Shown here one piece after another: positions 45,374-58,189 of a DNA stretch of 64,000 bases. The DNA comes from Gnetum montanum (taxonomy: Eukaryota > Streptophyta > Gnetopsida > Gnetales > Gnetaceae): assembly GCA_015680685.1 (NCBI GenBank), contig MNCI01027262.1:2089882-2153881 (forward strand), in the 5' to 3' direction. Both the position numbers and the translations under genes were made by a program. Each line of letters opens with the position of its first letter. Position 1 is the stretch's first letter. The notes under the pieces are model-generated. The model was not told where the DNA came from. It did no database searches and was given only the letters and a program-made list of their open reading frames with translations.

Positions 45374-48300
45374 ACTTGGAACAATCTTGGTAAGGGGTAG
45401 GCTCACATTTATAATCGGTTAGATAGATATTATTTTTCCACTCTTTCTTTTTGGCAAACCCTCTCTACTACTAAAGTCCACCAACACGCAACCTAATATG
45501 ATCACTTGCCCATTACTTTATCTATGCAGATTCATAACGACCACCAACGATGGAATTATCATCTCTTTAAGTTACATAGTCAATGTTTCTCTTCTCCTCC
45601 CGCCCAACAACTTCTTTCTTGCCTTTGGAATGTTGAACCTAGACCCTTAGGTCCAAGGGGTTGGATCCACTGGTGGCTTCAGACTACTAGTAGAGCTAGG
45701 AATCTCGCCCATCATTATGGTAAGGAAGTTGCCTCTCGTTCTCAGCAAGAGTACTCCAACATATGCTCTACCATTGAGCACCTTACAACCAAACTAACTG
45801 ATGATCCCTTCAATAGTCACCTACAAGGGGAGCTTGCTAGAGCCCATATAGCCTTTCAACATTGGGAAGTATATAAGGCACAAGGTGCCTTGATTAAAAG
45901 TCAACTCACTTGGCTAAACATTCAAGATGAGCACTGTAAGGAATTCTTTAAGCACCTTAACCAGTCCTCCCCTCCGCCCTCTTTAGATAAACTCTCCATA
46001 AATGGATCCATTATCACTGACCAAAATAGTCTTCTCTCTTACCTTAAGGAACACTTTGAGGCCTTATTCACCACTACTTCTATGGATTATGCATCCGTCA
46101 CAGTCGCCACTCTAAATTATCCTAGATTGGTTAATTCTTCTATGTTGACAATTTTAGAAGCTAATATTACTCCAGCTGAGCTTCGACAGGCTTGCTTTAA
46201 CCTAAGCCCCAAGAAAGCCTCTGGTTATGATAGTTTTCCTATCAAATTTTTCCAAAAGCATTGGGATTTGGTAGGTTCTGACCTCTTCCATGTTATCAAA
46301 GATGCTACGCTTACTAGTTCTTTTGGACCAATCTTAAACCAAGGTATTATTCATCTTCTCCCTAAATCGGGAGATCCTACTTGTATCTCCAATTGGCAAC
46401 CTATCACCTTACTTAATGTGGTTTACAAAATTTGGGCTAAATGTTTGGCTTTGCGATTAAAGAAAATCCTTGCTCGTATTATTTCCCCCCAGAAAACTGG
46501 CTTTGTCCTAGGAAGATACATATTAAATAACATGGTGGCTGTTTGGGAAGGTCTTAAGTGGGCTGAGGATGAGGGTTAGGATATCCTCCTGATGAAGCTT
46601 GATTACGCTAAAGCCTATGATAATATTAAGTGGGATTTCATTATCCAAACCATGACTAAATTGGGTTTTGGTCCTAAGTTCATTCATATGGTAGAATGCT
46701 TATTCTCAAATGCTACTGCACGAATCGTGACTACCTTCGGCATCACTCTTCCTTTTCTATTCATAAGTCTATTAGGCAAGGTTTCCCTCTTGCTCCTTAC
46801 CTCTTCATCATTGCTGCTGATTTTCTATATCATCAAATCAACTTGGATATTCAAAACAATGTTTTATCTGGGGTTCATCTATCTTCTCCTCAACATCAGC
46901 TCCTCAATATGCATTTCGTTGATGACTCCTTTTTCCTTATTCAAAACAATGCTATTAATGTGCAGCGTCTCTTATCTCGAGTTGAGCAATATTGCTCCCT
47001 CTCTGGATTTGTGATAAATTGGCATAAGTCTTCAATATATAGCTTCACCAATAATTGCAGCCATTTGTCCAATTATAGTTGGAAGCATACTCAAGATCAT
47101 GAAATCATTAAGCTCTTGGGAGTCCCTTCTCGCTTTAGAGGCCCAACTTCAAAGCTATGGGACCAAGTACTCTTTCGAATTCAAAGGAAAATCGAAAAAT
47201 GGAAAACCAGACCCCTCACCCTCGCCGGTAAGTATCTCATTTGTAAGTCTATTTTTGCCTCTACCCATGTTTATTATTCGTCATGTTGGGCCCCTTCCCA
47301 TGCTTCTTATCAAAAGGTTGAACGATTATTTCGAGACTTCATGTGGTCATCTAAAGACTCCCAAAGAGGCTTTCATTTTGTTGCTTGGAATATAGTAACT
47401 CTTCCTAAGAACAAAGGTGGATTGGGCCTTTTGAACTCCTTTAAGAAAGGTCTTACCCTTATGGCTAAGTGGTTGGTTCAGCACCTGGATGCCCCCAATA
47501 TTATTGGGCATCTTCTTCAATTAAGGCTTCGACAAGCATTCCCTAAGAATAAGTTCATCTAGAAGGGTATCCATCCTATTAATTGGATCCTTTCTTCTCA
47601 TGACATTATCATTCTTGGAACACATGTTTTCAAAAGCATTTGGAAGGCTTGGCAGGTCTTACATTATCATGTGAATTGGAATAATGTTCATATCAATCCT
47701 ACTCTCCTTTCTAAGATTTGTCCTTGGTGGCTGCCCCTATTGCTTGCTCCTCTAGCCACCTCAAATGCTAGGACAACCATCATTTGGTCTCAAAAGGGAG
47801 TTGTTTCCCTTAGATGTCTTCATCTCACCAATCAGTGGATTACTTGGGATATGTTTGAAAACTTATATGGGGCTTCCAGAACTATTCACCACTGCCTTGA
47901 CAAACTTTATCACTTCATTCATCAGTACTTGCATTTGGATGCTTCGATTCCTAGTCTCTTCCATGGTCTTCAATGGACTAATGGATCGAACCTTCTACCC
48001 TATAAACCACATGTGCCCTTTCAGTTGTTGCATGATTTCTCTATGATTGTTAATCGTTGCAATAGATCATGGAACAAAGAAGAGTCAGAACAGTTTTGGC
48101 TCTCCCTCTTCTCATGATTTTGGAGCCTTTCGACTCTTCCAAAAATTAAACAATTTCTTTGGTGCCTCCTTCATCAAGGCCTACCTATCGACAAACGTCG
48201 TGAATACCTTGGGATTTCAAATCCTAATTGCCCTCTTTGTGGAGGTCCTGATGATTTTGTCCATGTTTTTTGGCATTGCCCCTTCGCTCAGTCTTCATGG

Positions 48301-48669
48301 GAGTGGGTTTCTAAAGTTTTCCCTTTGTGCAAGTTTTCCCATGAGGATATCTTGTTCGGCTTTCTAGCCACTCCATCTCCTGACCTTCAGTTTCTTTGGG
48401 AAGTTATTAGGCCACTCGTTCTTTATTATATATGGAAGCACAGATGCATTGCTCTTTTCCAGAACACTGATGTGTCTAAGTCTAACCATTTATCTATTAT
48501 GGAAAAATTTCAAATTCTTCGCCTTGTGCATTTCCAAATTATATCTTACACTTCTAAGTTAAAGTTGGATACTAATCAATTGTTTTATTGTTTACAACCT
48601 TGGAGTAGATACACCAATTCGTGCACTCTTCCCCATCTCGATCTGCTACATCGGAGTGTCTCATCATAA
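45374..48669 (+). pseudogene. LINE ORF2 (endonuclease end, reverse transcriptase, zf-RVT)
   Basis: The frame starting at 45374 reads TWNNLG, then NRLDRYYFS and YDHLPITLS: the last conserved blocks of the AP-type endonuclease. RT follows: LSPKKASGYDSFPIKFFQ, NWQPITLLNVVYKIWAKCLA, MKLDYAKAYD and, after a frameshift near 46755, IRQGFPLAPYLF and the catalytic HFVDDSFF (about 46910). A zinc-binding domain NCPLCGGPDD...H...HC lies at 48220-48290. Stops occur near 45398, 45480, 46577, 47560 and 48115; several are explained by one G-to-A or C-to-T change of Trp, Gln or Arg codons. All parts after 46756 share one frame to the stop at 48667. It is an inactive copy but only moderately decayed. Confidence 0.92.
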
Positions 48670-48918
48670 TTCTGAGCATTTTTAGCTCTCTGTAGTTCCC
48701 TGGTTTTATTAATTCACAGTTCCTAGTGACTCCTAGCATGAGGTTGCTCTTTGGAATGTACTCCTACATCATGTGAAGGTTTATGTTTCAAGATGTTTTC
48801 CTTCAACATCTGCATTTGACATTGTTCTTCTCCCTATTTAACCCTCAATATGTTCAGATGTTGATCATGTACTTAATCTCATTTAATTAATAAAATTCTC
48901 TTTTTGGGGTCCGACACC
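45374..48918 (+). mobile_element. L1-type LINE, 5'-truncated, with 14-bp TSD
   Basis: The target-site duplication ccatatttactttc is present at 45360-45373 and 48919-48932. The element begins inside the endonuclease domain and continues through RT and a zinc-finger domain to a 249-bp 3' UTR. It does not end in poly(A); the last bases form part of a short hairpin (ggggtccgacacccc). 5' truncation is usual for target-primed reverse transcription. Confidence 0.93.
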
Positions 48919-48932
48919 CCATATTTACTTTC

Positions 48933-49289
48933 TTAATTAGAATAATAGTATTCAAGGTGATTTGCATAAGTATTCTAGCTACCAAATACCAGAATTTAAA
49001 GTCTTTTGTCTTGAAAGCGCATTGGAATTAAACCTAGGGGATGATTATTACCATAATCACCTTGGCATCCATACATACTAGAAACCATAGAGATAAAAAA
49101 CCGAAAAAGGAGCGTTCAAGCGTGACATGATATGTGTGCAAGTGGGTCCATGCTCTTCACGAATGCCTAGAATTTGACGTTGATATAAACGTATATGATG
49201 TTTCAGACCGTATTAAACAGATGATTGTTTCAATAAAACGTAGGAAATTACTATGTACACATGTCAGGCAGTACAGTATATTCTACATT
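48933..49289. other. Flank between LINE and dirigent upstream region
   Basis: No gene or repeat is supported. The open frames here are short and unrelated to known families. Confidence 0.45.
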
Positions 49290-49371
49290 ACCGCCGAGCT
49301 TCCAGGTTCCACAATCCTTCCAGAGTTTGTACCGCCGAGCTTCCAGGTTCCAAAATCCTTCCAGAGTTTGT
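49290..49371. repeat. 41-bp tandem duplication upstream of the dirigent gene
   Basis: Two units beginning accgccgagcttccaggttc, offset 41 bp, with a one-base difference. They lie about 530-610 bp upstream of the dirigent ATG in a GC-richer stretch. They could duplicate regulatory sites, but no specific factor site can be named with confidence. Confidence 0.88.
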
Positions 49372-49850
49372 ACACTGAGCGCTTCAAGAGTCCTGTCAAG
49401 GTTATCTGGACCAACTCATCCATCTCCGTACCACCTTTGACGAACTTTCCGACGATTTGGAAACAGCCAAGCACCTCCTACCCACTCCCACATTTTCAGC
49501 GCCACAGAAGTTTCTCCTCGTGAGCACTGCTGAAAAACGTGCAAGCCAAAATTTAATTTGCGGAGACCCACGTAACCGACCGCCCACCCTCACTGGTACC
49601 ACTTTTTCGGTGCAAGCGCAACTGTGGAAAACGCCCTCTGACAGGGGGTCCAGAAGTCGTAGCCCCTGTGGAAAAATGAGCCGACAACATGTCTTTAACA
49701 AGATGATAGCTCGGCATCTTTTCTCCACCGATAACGGATTCGCTCAGCGCAGTCAAACTTGGCCATGTTTTCTGAATGCATTTCACGGGGAGTCCACACA
49801 CCCCAGTTATTCCAATCCCGCTTGCGGAGTAAAGCAGCAGCCCTGCGTTC

Positions 49851-49857
49851 TATAAAA
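49851..49857 (+). promoter_or_regulatory. TATA box of the dirigent gene
   Basis: TATAAAA, 54 bp upstream of the ATG, which leaves a 5' leader of about 20-30 bases if initiation is at the usual distance. The adjacent sequence is GC-richer than the surrounding repeats. Confidence 0.75.
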
Positions 49858-49904
49858 TCCAGACCAGAGGAGGAAATACAGCAGAAGCTCGCACAAGACC
49901 AGAA

Positions 49905-50453
49905 ATGGCTGCCAGGGCTAAGAAGCTGCGATCTGTCCTTGTGGCAGTGTTCCTGTTTCTGTGCGTGGCCTCGGCAGCGACTGCGGGGAAAACGAGGAAG
50001 GAGAAAGTGAGCCGGCTGAGGTTCTATTTCCACGACATCCTTGCCGGCAGCAACAGGTCCGTGGCTCAAGCCGTGGCACCGGCAAAGGGTTTCCCGAACG
50101 CCTTCGGCACCATTAATGTGATCGACGATCCGCTCACGCAGGGGCCGACTCTGGATTCGCCCCGGGTGGGAAGCGCCCAGGGACTTTACACTTCTGCTTC
50201 CTGTACTGGTGACGGAAATGTAAGGTTGCTCATGGCCATGAATTTTGTGTTCGGCAGTGGCAGGTATAATGGCAGCACTCTTGCTGTTTTGGGCAGCAAC
50301 GCTGTTTTGCACGAGATGAGGGAGATGCCGGTCGTTGGTGGGACTGGGCTTTTTCGGTTGGCCCGGGGATATGCGCAGGCTCGAACCCATATCTTTGATA
50401 TTAAGACCGGCAATGCCGTTGTCCGCTACGATGTCACTGTGATGCACTTTTAG
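49905..50453 (+). CDS. Dirigent protein (intact, single exon)
   Basis: 182 residues, the usual size of the family. Residues 1-27 form a signal peptide (basic start, hydrophobic VLVAVFLFLCVASAATA), so the protein should be secreted to the cell wall. The dirigent domain follows: RLRFYFHD (37-44), VIDDPLT (72-78), VGSAQGLY (88-95), REMPVVGGTGLFRLARGYA (139-157) and the final strand VVRYDVTVMHF. N-glycosylation sites are N50-R-S and N122-G-S. Dirigent proteins guide stereoselective coupling of phenoxy radicals in lignan and related phenolic synthesis without oxidising the substrate themselves (family knowledge); the substrate of this member is unknown. The absence of introns is common in this family. 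Two broken relatives lie at 1082-2253 on the same strand, 48 kb away. The sequence pattern suggests a dirigent-like (DIR-b/d) type, with modest confidence. Confidence 0.95.
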   Translation: MAARAKKLRSVLVAVFLFLCVASAATAGKTRKEKVSRLRFYFHDILAGSNRSVAQAVAPAKGFPNAFGTINVIDDPLTQGPTLDSPRVGSAQGLYTSASCTGDGNVRLLMAMNFVFGSGRYNGSTLAVLGSNAVLHEMREMPVVGGTGLFRLARGYAQARTHIFDIKTGNAVVRYDVTVMHF

Positions 50454-50708
50454 CCTTGATTTACTTACAGGGATTTAGTTGAGAGAATCCTTGATTGGTA
50501 GTTTAGGACTTTGTAGGGGTTTATTTGAGAAAGAATCCTTGAATGTTAGTTGCTGTATTGAAATGTTCCTTGAATGTTAGTTGCTGTATCGAAATGTTCT
50601 GTGGGATAGTGTGTTACAGTCTTGCAGATGCGGCCAGGGCACTAGCCTGCTGCTGTTCTCTGTTGAAAACTGGAGCTAGGATTTTGTAAATTTGGGAATT
50701 TTCAGAGT

Positions 50709-50714
50709 AATAAA
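50709..50714 (+). terminator. Poly(A) signal of the dirigent gene
   Basis: AATAAA 256 bp after the stop codon, in an AT-rich 3' flank. A second AATAAA lies near 50892. Confidence 0.6.
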
Positions 50715-53700
50715 ACTGGGGTTTTGCAGGAATCATCGATTTCATTTACATGATTTAATTCTACAAGAAACCACAATCTGAAAGACCCATTTGTATTAGA
50801 TAGTTAGAAATTTGGTCGATCTGTTCTAAATGTTACCAGGAACTTCGATGATTTTCTTCATGATGTTTTCGAAATTTATAGTATTTGGACAGAATAAAAT
50901 TTCAGTTTCAATTTCATAAAATTGGGTTATGAATAAAGTACTCCGTTTCCACTGAAAGATTTCAGGAAAGAAAAACTCCAGGAAAAATGATAGTTGCCAT
51001 CTGAATCGCCAAGAAATGTACGTACAGATGTAGTAAAAATGTTGATAGCAGGGTTATTTTGCTACTTGGGTTATTGAACAGAATTTGCTGGCGGAAACGT
51101 GCAAGAAACGTTCAACAAAAAAGTAACTTATGATGCTTCCCCCATAATCTTTTTATGTTTATTAGAGTGTATAATAAAATTAACAGCAGCACCTCACTTA
51201 CGGAATTTGTATTGAAAACGCGTTTTCGTGTTTACTGTAATCCTGTGATGCATATCATGAAACTCAAGAATATTACCAAGGAGTACACAGTAATTTGATT
51301 ATTTAGAGGGGGTCATATAAACATATTTCCACTTTTCAGAAACACAGATTGGAAAGAACTGAATCTACGTTGGGACATCTCTACTGTTCTTTCTCTGCAG
51401 CGAAATCGCATAGAAATTTTTTTTTTTCCCCTGTTCATGGTCAAGATGCTTTACATCTGCCAGTGCAAATCCGTGACAACCGTCATGACATTTGTTTATA
51501 TTTTGCTAAAAAACGAACATTTCGGACATGACTGTGTTTTATGCATCTGAAGCATGTAATAATGATACTTGCCTTCACTCTGATATATCACGTGAAAATT
51601 TTATAAGTAGACACCATGGTCGTCGGCAGCCGACCGACTTGTGTCCTAAAACGACGAAAGTCGATGAGAGATTCCTGGTTGGTGTGGACCCGCTGTTATA
51701 CTGTGACCTTTAAATAGATATGAAAATTCATATCGGTTTTCAATGTGGCAGGGGTAACATTTTGGTGTGACATCTCTGTGGGTCACACTTTGGGCTGGAA
51801 ATTAATGCCGGTATGCTTATTAAATATTTTTGTTGTAAAATAAATTCAAATACTTTAAATCAGTGTCTTTAGACCAGTATTTTTTAATAAGCCTGTCATT
51901 TGCAAAGTGTACCAGAGGGGTGATTTTAAGATTGGTTTTATTGTTGTTACTCTTATAGTTTAACTATATGTTTTGAAATTCAATGTACTATATCATTGAA
52001 ACTACCTAATGAGATATTTGAGATGAGATGATTGTTCTTAATTTAACATGTTTTCACTTCTGCTCTATCAACCTTAGCTTTATTTTCTCAATTTTGTTTT
52101 TTATTTTAATATATTTTATTTAATTTGAAAGGCAAGTGAATTTCTTTTGACAAGCACCCCTGGTAGTCAATTTATAACCTACTCATATCTATTCTGCTGT
52201 GTGTGAGTAGGGGCTGTGCTACTAACCCTGAGTTATCTTGCCTTAAGAAAATTAATATGAAAATCATCTCCAGAAAAATATATGGACGGTGCTTGTTTTT
52301 TTAATTTTTCTTTTCTTGTTCGTTGCTTTGCTGGTCTCGATGATCCGAGGGACAACTTTCCAGAGAATTATTTACATGCAACCATAACAATGTTTATATG
52401 TTATGATATGTTCACCATTGTGGAAAAATTTTTGTTACTGTGTCAGACATGGCAGATTCCTGGTTAAAATGTGAAACTTTCTTGGTACCGTGTCACCCTT
52501 GTCAGATTTTCGGGTTACCGAGTAAGAGGATTAATACCTTTCTTGGAAGTCCTTCCATCTTATTGAACCTTTCCATTTTTTTTTCTTGGTTCTCTCAACT
52601 TTTAATTTCTCTTTTATCATTGAAATTTTTCCATTTTTCTTCATTGACCCAATAACTCTGGGAAGCACTAATAGGGAGTTGTCGGCTTCCTAAGTGACAA
52701 AGAATACAACGAGATCCAATCATATGCATCAACCATACAAAATCAAAAGCTTTCTCGGATTCATAAATTATACATTTAGGTTATATTGTCAAATTGATAG
52801 TTGACCATGGAAAATCAAGGTCAAATAATCAAATTATAGAAGATCATTATCAAATCTTTTGCCTTCATTGTCAAGTTAACCCATATTGTTAAGATAAGCC
52901 ATCTTGAATTTTTTACAGGAAGATGATATCCTTGGTCATAGTAGTTCATTATTGTAAACCTAGTTAAGCATGTCACCATATATCATAGGCATGCATATAT
53001 TATCATACATACTGCAATTTTTATAAAAAATTCTAAACGTTTTTTTACAAATAAAATTAAAATAATGGGTAAAAGAAATTTAAAGCTTCAACCTCTTACT
53101 TCTTATTATAATTGCTTACCATCATCCCATTTACCTCAATTAGATTGTGATTTTTTTAAAATTTTATTTAAACAAATGATCATAAGTCCTACCCTTGCCT
53201 ACTAGTAGGCCTTGCACCTAGGGGTGGGAGCCAAGTACACATAAGCATAGTTGGATGTATGCATGCCCATCATCCATGGTCACATCCTTGTAATAACAAG
53301 CTATTGCAACCAAGTTTATGATCTTCAACTTTACCATCTTATACCTAAAATAATATAAAATTTTATTATACATTTATTAGCAATTTGGTATTATTAATTT
53401 TGAAACTAAAATTGAAATCTTATTATGTTCTTAGACCCTTTAAAACTATTAAATACTATTCTTGATAGCATTCCACACAACTCAACTAAATTTACAACTA
53501 TAATATCTCACATATGTATAATGTGCTCAAATGTAGGATATTGTAGGAAAATTTAGTATTCATCTTTAATGCTATTTTTATTTCATAGTTGGCATATTTA
53601 TTCTTTATGAGTTATTTTGAGTCTTCTGGTTTTAACTCTTAGATGATGAGATCTCATTCATGCTCTATTAACTATGCATCACAAATGGTGAATAATAACA

Positions 53701-53770
53701 AATAATAAATAGTTTTCCTTTGAATTAATAGCTCCCATGATACTAGTAAGATAGAAATGTTTTTCCTAAA
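50715..53770. other. Intergenic region, no gene seen
   Basis: AT-rich flank of the dirigent gene. A short segment at about 52196-52250 (GTGAGTAGGGGCTGTGCTAC) weakly resembles the 3' part of the SINE at 43455. No other feature is supported. Confidence 0.5.
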
Positions 53771-54636
53771 TGATGAGAGTGGTTACTCTATAGTTTATTC
53801 TAATTATTAGAGTAGCTACCCTAGTGGTTTATTCTAATTATTAGAGTGGTGACTCTAATTATTAAAGTAGTTGCTCCCAAGTTTATAAATACAATGCCCA
53901 GGCACACAATTGGAAAAAGAAGTCTTTAGTAGTGAAACTCTTGTAGTCTGTTTGAAAGTTAGAGTAATTTCCAAGTGTCCACAACAAAAGGTCTAAGTGT
54001 GGACGGATCTTTATTCGAGCATTGTGTACCTAAGCACACCTTATGTACAACAATAAAGATGAGCTCTTTGATTCATCCTTGCAGCACTTGAGATTTGTTT
54101 TCTTACGCATTTCTTTTATTTTATTTTCTTATACATTTATTTTATTTTATGCACTTTACATTTTTATTATTAGCACAACAATTCATTTTGATCAATTAAT
54201 CAAATCATTAAATTACACAAGCATGACCACTTCGAGCATGCGTGTAATGCTTGGTAACCCAGTAACGATTAGTATTTGGTAATCCCAACAGTGTTGCACT
54301 GGTTCAGGATGTGCACGGAAAGTGGGAACGGATGCTGGTGTTAGGATTAGTTAGAACTTAGTTAATGAGTAGTTAGGTTAAATTAGTCAATTAGTTATCT
54401 CTCTCCTTTTGTACTAGTGTAGGACATAAAAACATAAAGGTTATAAAAATCATATGTCTCAAGCTTACTTAGCCATACAATTGTGACATACAAGTAAGCT
54501 TGGGAAGATAACGATCAACCAATCCATCCTTATTCCATAAGAGCACATAAGCACTTAGTCTTTGGAATTCAACCGGATCGTGTGTGAAATGTTCATATTC
54601 ATATGGTTGAGCGTAGTGGTACCTCACTGCTCATCA
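53771..54636 (+). repeat. E5 5' LTR (left edge uncertain)
   Basis: The right edge is clear: GGTACCTCACTGCTCATCA, then the primer site. The left edge is placed at TGATGAGAGTGG (866 bp); TGATGAGATC at 53645 is an alternative. U3 lacks the GATATC array and has instead repeated TTATTCTAATTATTAGAGTR units (53795-53870) before TATA box tttataaatac (53881-53891). Confidence 0.7.
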
Positions 54637-54656
54637 TTGGCATTGTTGCCATGGAC
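54637..54656 (+). promoter_or_regulatory. E5 primer-binding site
   Basis: TTGGCATTGTTGCCATGGAC, tRNA-Asp-type, directly after the LTR. Confidence 0.72.
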
Positions 54657-54880
54657 TTAGTTGTTTGTGCATGAATTAGAACATAGGAAATCATTCACAT
54701 CGTTGGAACGAACCCTTAGGGTTGATTGAGAAAATAATAAACAAGAATACATTGCACACTGAATAGACAAGTATGTCTCCTTATTCATATAAAAGCACCT
54801 CATTGCCTAGGTCTAAAACAGGAAACAATCGGTAGCGTAATACACATGATGTTGATCCGCTAGTCCCTCAATAAGTTTGA

Positions 54881-56690
54881 GTGGTATATATTCATCCCAA
54901 TGAGTGTATACCAAACTTTACCTTTATCCTCCATCAAGATGAACAATTGCATTGGCGAGACTTAGAGGGTAACATCGTGTTACCTCTCAATCATTCAGTC
55001 CTAAGCATGCTTCTTCGTGCTCTCACACAAATTGGCATGCTGCACTTACACGTAGAATACATTATGCAAGACTATGACTCGAGAGAATACCGTCCCACGG
55101 AGGCACAACAGCAAAGGGACTTGTAATAGGAGAGACATAATAAGTCTTTGAAGGGTAAGTGGTCCCAGGATGTCCCACATGTCTTAAGCGAAAATGAGTG
55201 TGGTGAACCTACCTTAGGTAGTCATCCACATAATGATGTTGCTCCCCTTGACTTTGGCCAAGGGGTTGTGTATCAAAACCTTCATTCCACTATTCATAAC
55301 CCAAGTTTTGATACCCATGGGCACAAAGGATCTGAAAAAGGGACATGAACTCATGATAAATATGGACATTCTGATTGCAATTGCAATCGAGGCCAAGACT
55401 GTAGAAGAGAAGGTAGCAAACATCATCATGGTAACAGTTCTCCTTCTTCTTCACCTTCGTCATCTCCTTCACCCTCTCCTTCAATGTTCGGATGCGGTCA
55501 TAAAGAAAAAGACCATGGGGATAAAGGCAAGCAAAGTGGAAGTCATAGATGAAATAACTAGGAAAGAGGACGAGGATACTCTAGAGAGTCATGACATAGA
55601 AGAAGGGAGAGTAGGGAACAACGTAGGCATCATAGACGCCATGGACGAGATGATCATGATGAACCCTTCATTGCTACTCGAAGTATGTTGGACATAACTG
55701 AGGTTGTTAGAATTCCAACAAGGCATCTAAAAGATAGTAGGATCAAGAGATTAGATATAAACAACATCCCACGATTTGAAGGGGGATACAACGTTGATCC
55801 TCAGAATCATTTACAAGTATTCCATGATGCGTGTGCCTTATAGAACATAGAGAACGAATGGCAAAAAATTAAGTTGTTCCCATGGAAATTAGTTAAAGAA
55901 GCAGAAAGCTGGTACTGGTCTTTAGAACCAGAATCCATTCATAGGTGGAGTATTATGTTAGAACTATTTAATGATAAGTACGAAACGTACTTCCAAGTGT
56001 CTAACTTGTGAAAGTAAATCCAAGGCTAGAAACAAGGAGGACATGAACCCTTGGATGTTGCCATGGGCTGATACTATGCATTGCTACATTGTTGTCCTAG
56101 CCATGGTTATTTGCAAAGGGATTAACTATGCCATCTCATGGATGAGTTTAAGCATGAAATGAGAAGAACCCTTGGGACTTATGCTCAAGGGAGACTATTT
56201 GAGCTTAGGTCCCATCAAATTCAAAGACTATTGGAGCAAGTTGCTAAGGAAGAAGGTGAGCTACGGAAGAGAAAAAATGTGGAAGAGTATAATTGAGATC
56301 CTTCCCTTTGAAAGAGGGGAGTAAAATTTTGTGAGGATAAAGAAGAGTCACCACTCAAAGAAATTGTGAATAGGAAAACTTTGCCTATCTAAAAGATGAC
56401 ATTAGAAGTTTTGGCAAAGGTAGACCAAATGTGGGATTCCCTAGACAATAGATTTCAAACTGTTCTTAAAATAGTAGAGGAGTCTAGAGAGCAAGGTAGT
56501 GAGAAAAGAAAAAAGAAAAAGGCTAAACATGCACGTAGCAAGGGTAAGGGCAAAGTTGCCATCATTGAAGAGGTTGTGGATTTGGAAACAAACAATGATA
56601 GTGGATGTGAGATATGTCAATATGATCATCCTAAGGGATGTTGCCCTGTAATCTTGCATTTGTAGGAGTCTGGGGTGTATGCACTCAACC
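54881..56690 (+). pseudogene. E5 gag
   Basis: Frame begins near MVYIHPNECIPNFTFILHQD and includes WRDLEGNIVLP. A linker rich in His, Gly, Arg, Asp and Ser (55330-55680) is followed by the capsid region (SWYWSLEPESIHRWSIMLEL at about 55905) and helical QRLLEQVAKEEGELRKR. A Lys-rich stretch and the variant zinc knuckle CEICQYDHPKGCC (56607-56645, C-x2-C-x3-H-x4-C) close it. Stops at about 55126, 55550, 55840, 56010 and others show it is dead. Gag would form the virus-like particle. Confidence 0.82.
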
Positions 56691-57339
56691 CACAATTAAA
56701 CAAAAGGAAAACACCCTGAAGGTTACCTTATCCTCAAGGTAACCTAAGGTAGTTCCACCAACCCTCAACATATTATCCCAATGAAACTCCACCACAACTG
56801 ATTGAGCAATATGAATAGTGGTAGCACCCACAATCATGGGGAATGCCACCACCAAGGCAATAATATCCTTACCGGTAACCTGACCTATATGGATATTATG
56901 TGCAGTAGCCAATCTCTCCATGTAACTCTACTAGTCACATCACTCCTCAACCTTACTACCAAGCCCACAAGTATTATGGGATTCCCTCTTATAAAGGTGA
57001 TATTTTACAAGCATATCATCCTTCTCATCTAACCACATCTCTTCCACCAATAGCTCTACTACCACCTGCTCCTGTGATGCAAGGTGAAATCCCTACCCAA
57101 CCGCAGCAACGTAACATCATAAGGGCTGTTAACTCTCAACCTACTGTTGGTTCCAACAATCACATGAAGAAAAGACCTTTCTTTAGAACCAAGAGTCGAA
57201 CCAAGCCCTTGTAATCATAAGCTATTGATTCCTTATACACCTTAGTATCAATCAAAAATTTGGAGCCCCATTCAACCCAATCACTACACTCAACGCATAT
57301 GGTCATGCTAGCACATGCTGTCATTGATTGGATCAAAGT

Positions 57340-57780
57340 TGGCTACCTTCCCCTCTAATATACTTACAAATCGCTAGAAATGTGCCATGCAAGGCTCTTT
57401 TGGATTTAGGTTCTGGTGTCAACTTGATTTCTCAAGAAATGTACAAGGCCTAGAACCTACCTCCATTGAAAAAGAGCAACATCCATCTAGAGTTGGTTGA
57501 CTAGTCCATCATTGTCCCATTGGAACTAGTGGAAGACATTGTTACCATTGTTTGTGGGTGGTCATACCTAGTTGACTTTCTAGTGATTTAGGTACACAAC
57601 GGTAAGGGGGACTTCCCAATCATAATGGGAAGAGCATGACTAAGCACCATTGATGCATGCCTAGGAATTTGTGATCTTTTCCTAGAAATATCAAAGGAAA
57701 ATACATTCGGAAAGATCAAGAAGAAGAAAGTTCTATGCATCACATATAGTGACACAGGGTGTAATTGTGTGTAGAGGTCA
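57340..57780 (+). pseudogene. E5 protease
   Basis: ARNVPCKALLDLGSGVNLIS (57370-57430) is the aspartic-protease active-site region, with DLGS as in E6. Then CGWSYLVDFLVI and a GRAxLSTIDACLGI block follow. In-frame stops occur after EMYKA and in IVHNG. It would process the Gag-Pol precursor. Confidence 0.78.
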
Positions 57781-58189
57781 TGGTTTGTGCAAAGTTTAGC
57801 ATTGCCTACATGCAATCAGTGTACACAAGTGATTAACATACAAAGATGCCTATATGCAGTAGCCACACAACAGGAAGACACCTAATCGCTAGTAGCTAAT
57901 CAAGAAAGTAGTTCACTCATATGCATGGAACCAAATGAGGGTTTGACTTGTGCTTACATTGATAGCATAGACACATTCGAGCAAGTCCACTACCAACTTC
58001 CAAGTCTTAACCTTGAAAATATCAACTGGGGAAAGTTGGAAATTCCTGAGAAATTTAAGTAGAAGCCCCTCAAGCTGAGACAATTATGCATTGGTATGGA
58101 ATACAAGTTCCTTAAGAATGGAAAATTGGTAATTATCAATGCTAAGCTTGTTCCTTAATAGAAAGAAGAACCGCTGAAGGTAATAAATA

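Noticed and set aside
49134-49855. Several overlapping frames on both strands upstream of the dirigent gene
   Set aside because: They overlap each other and the promoter, and none has a recognisable domain; GC-rich upstream DNA lowers stop frequency.
52196-52250. Possible SINE 3' fragment
   Set aside because: Resemblance to the SINE at 43455 is short and only by eye; no boxes or TSD.
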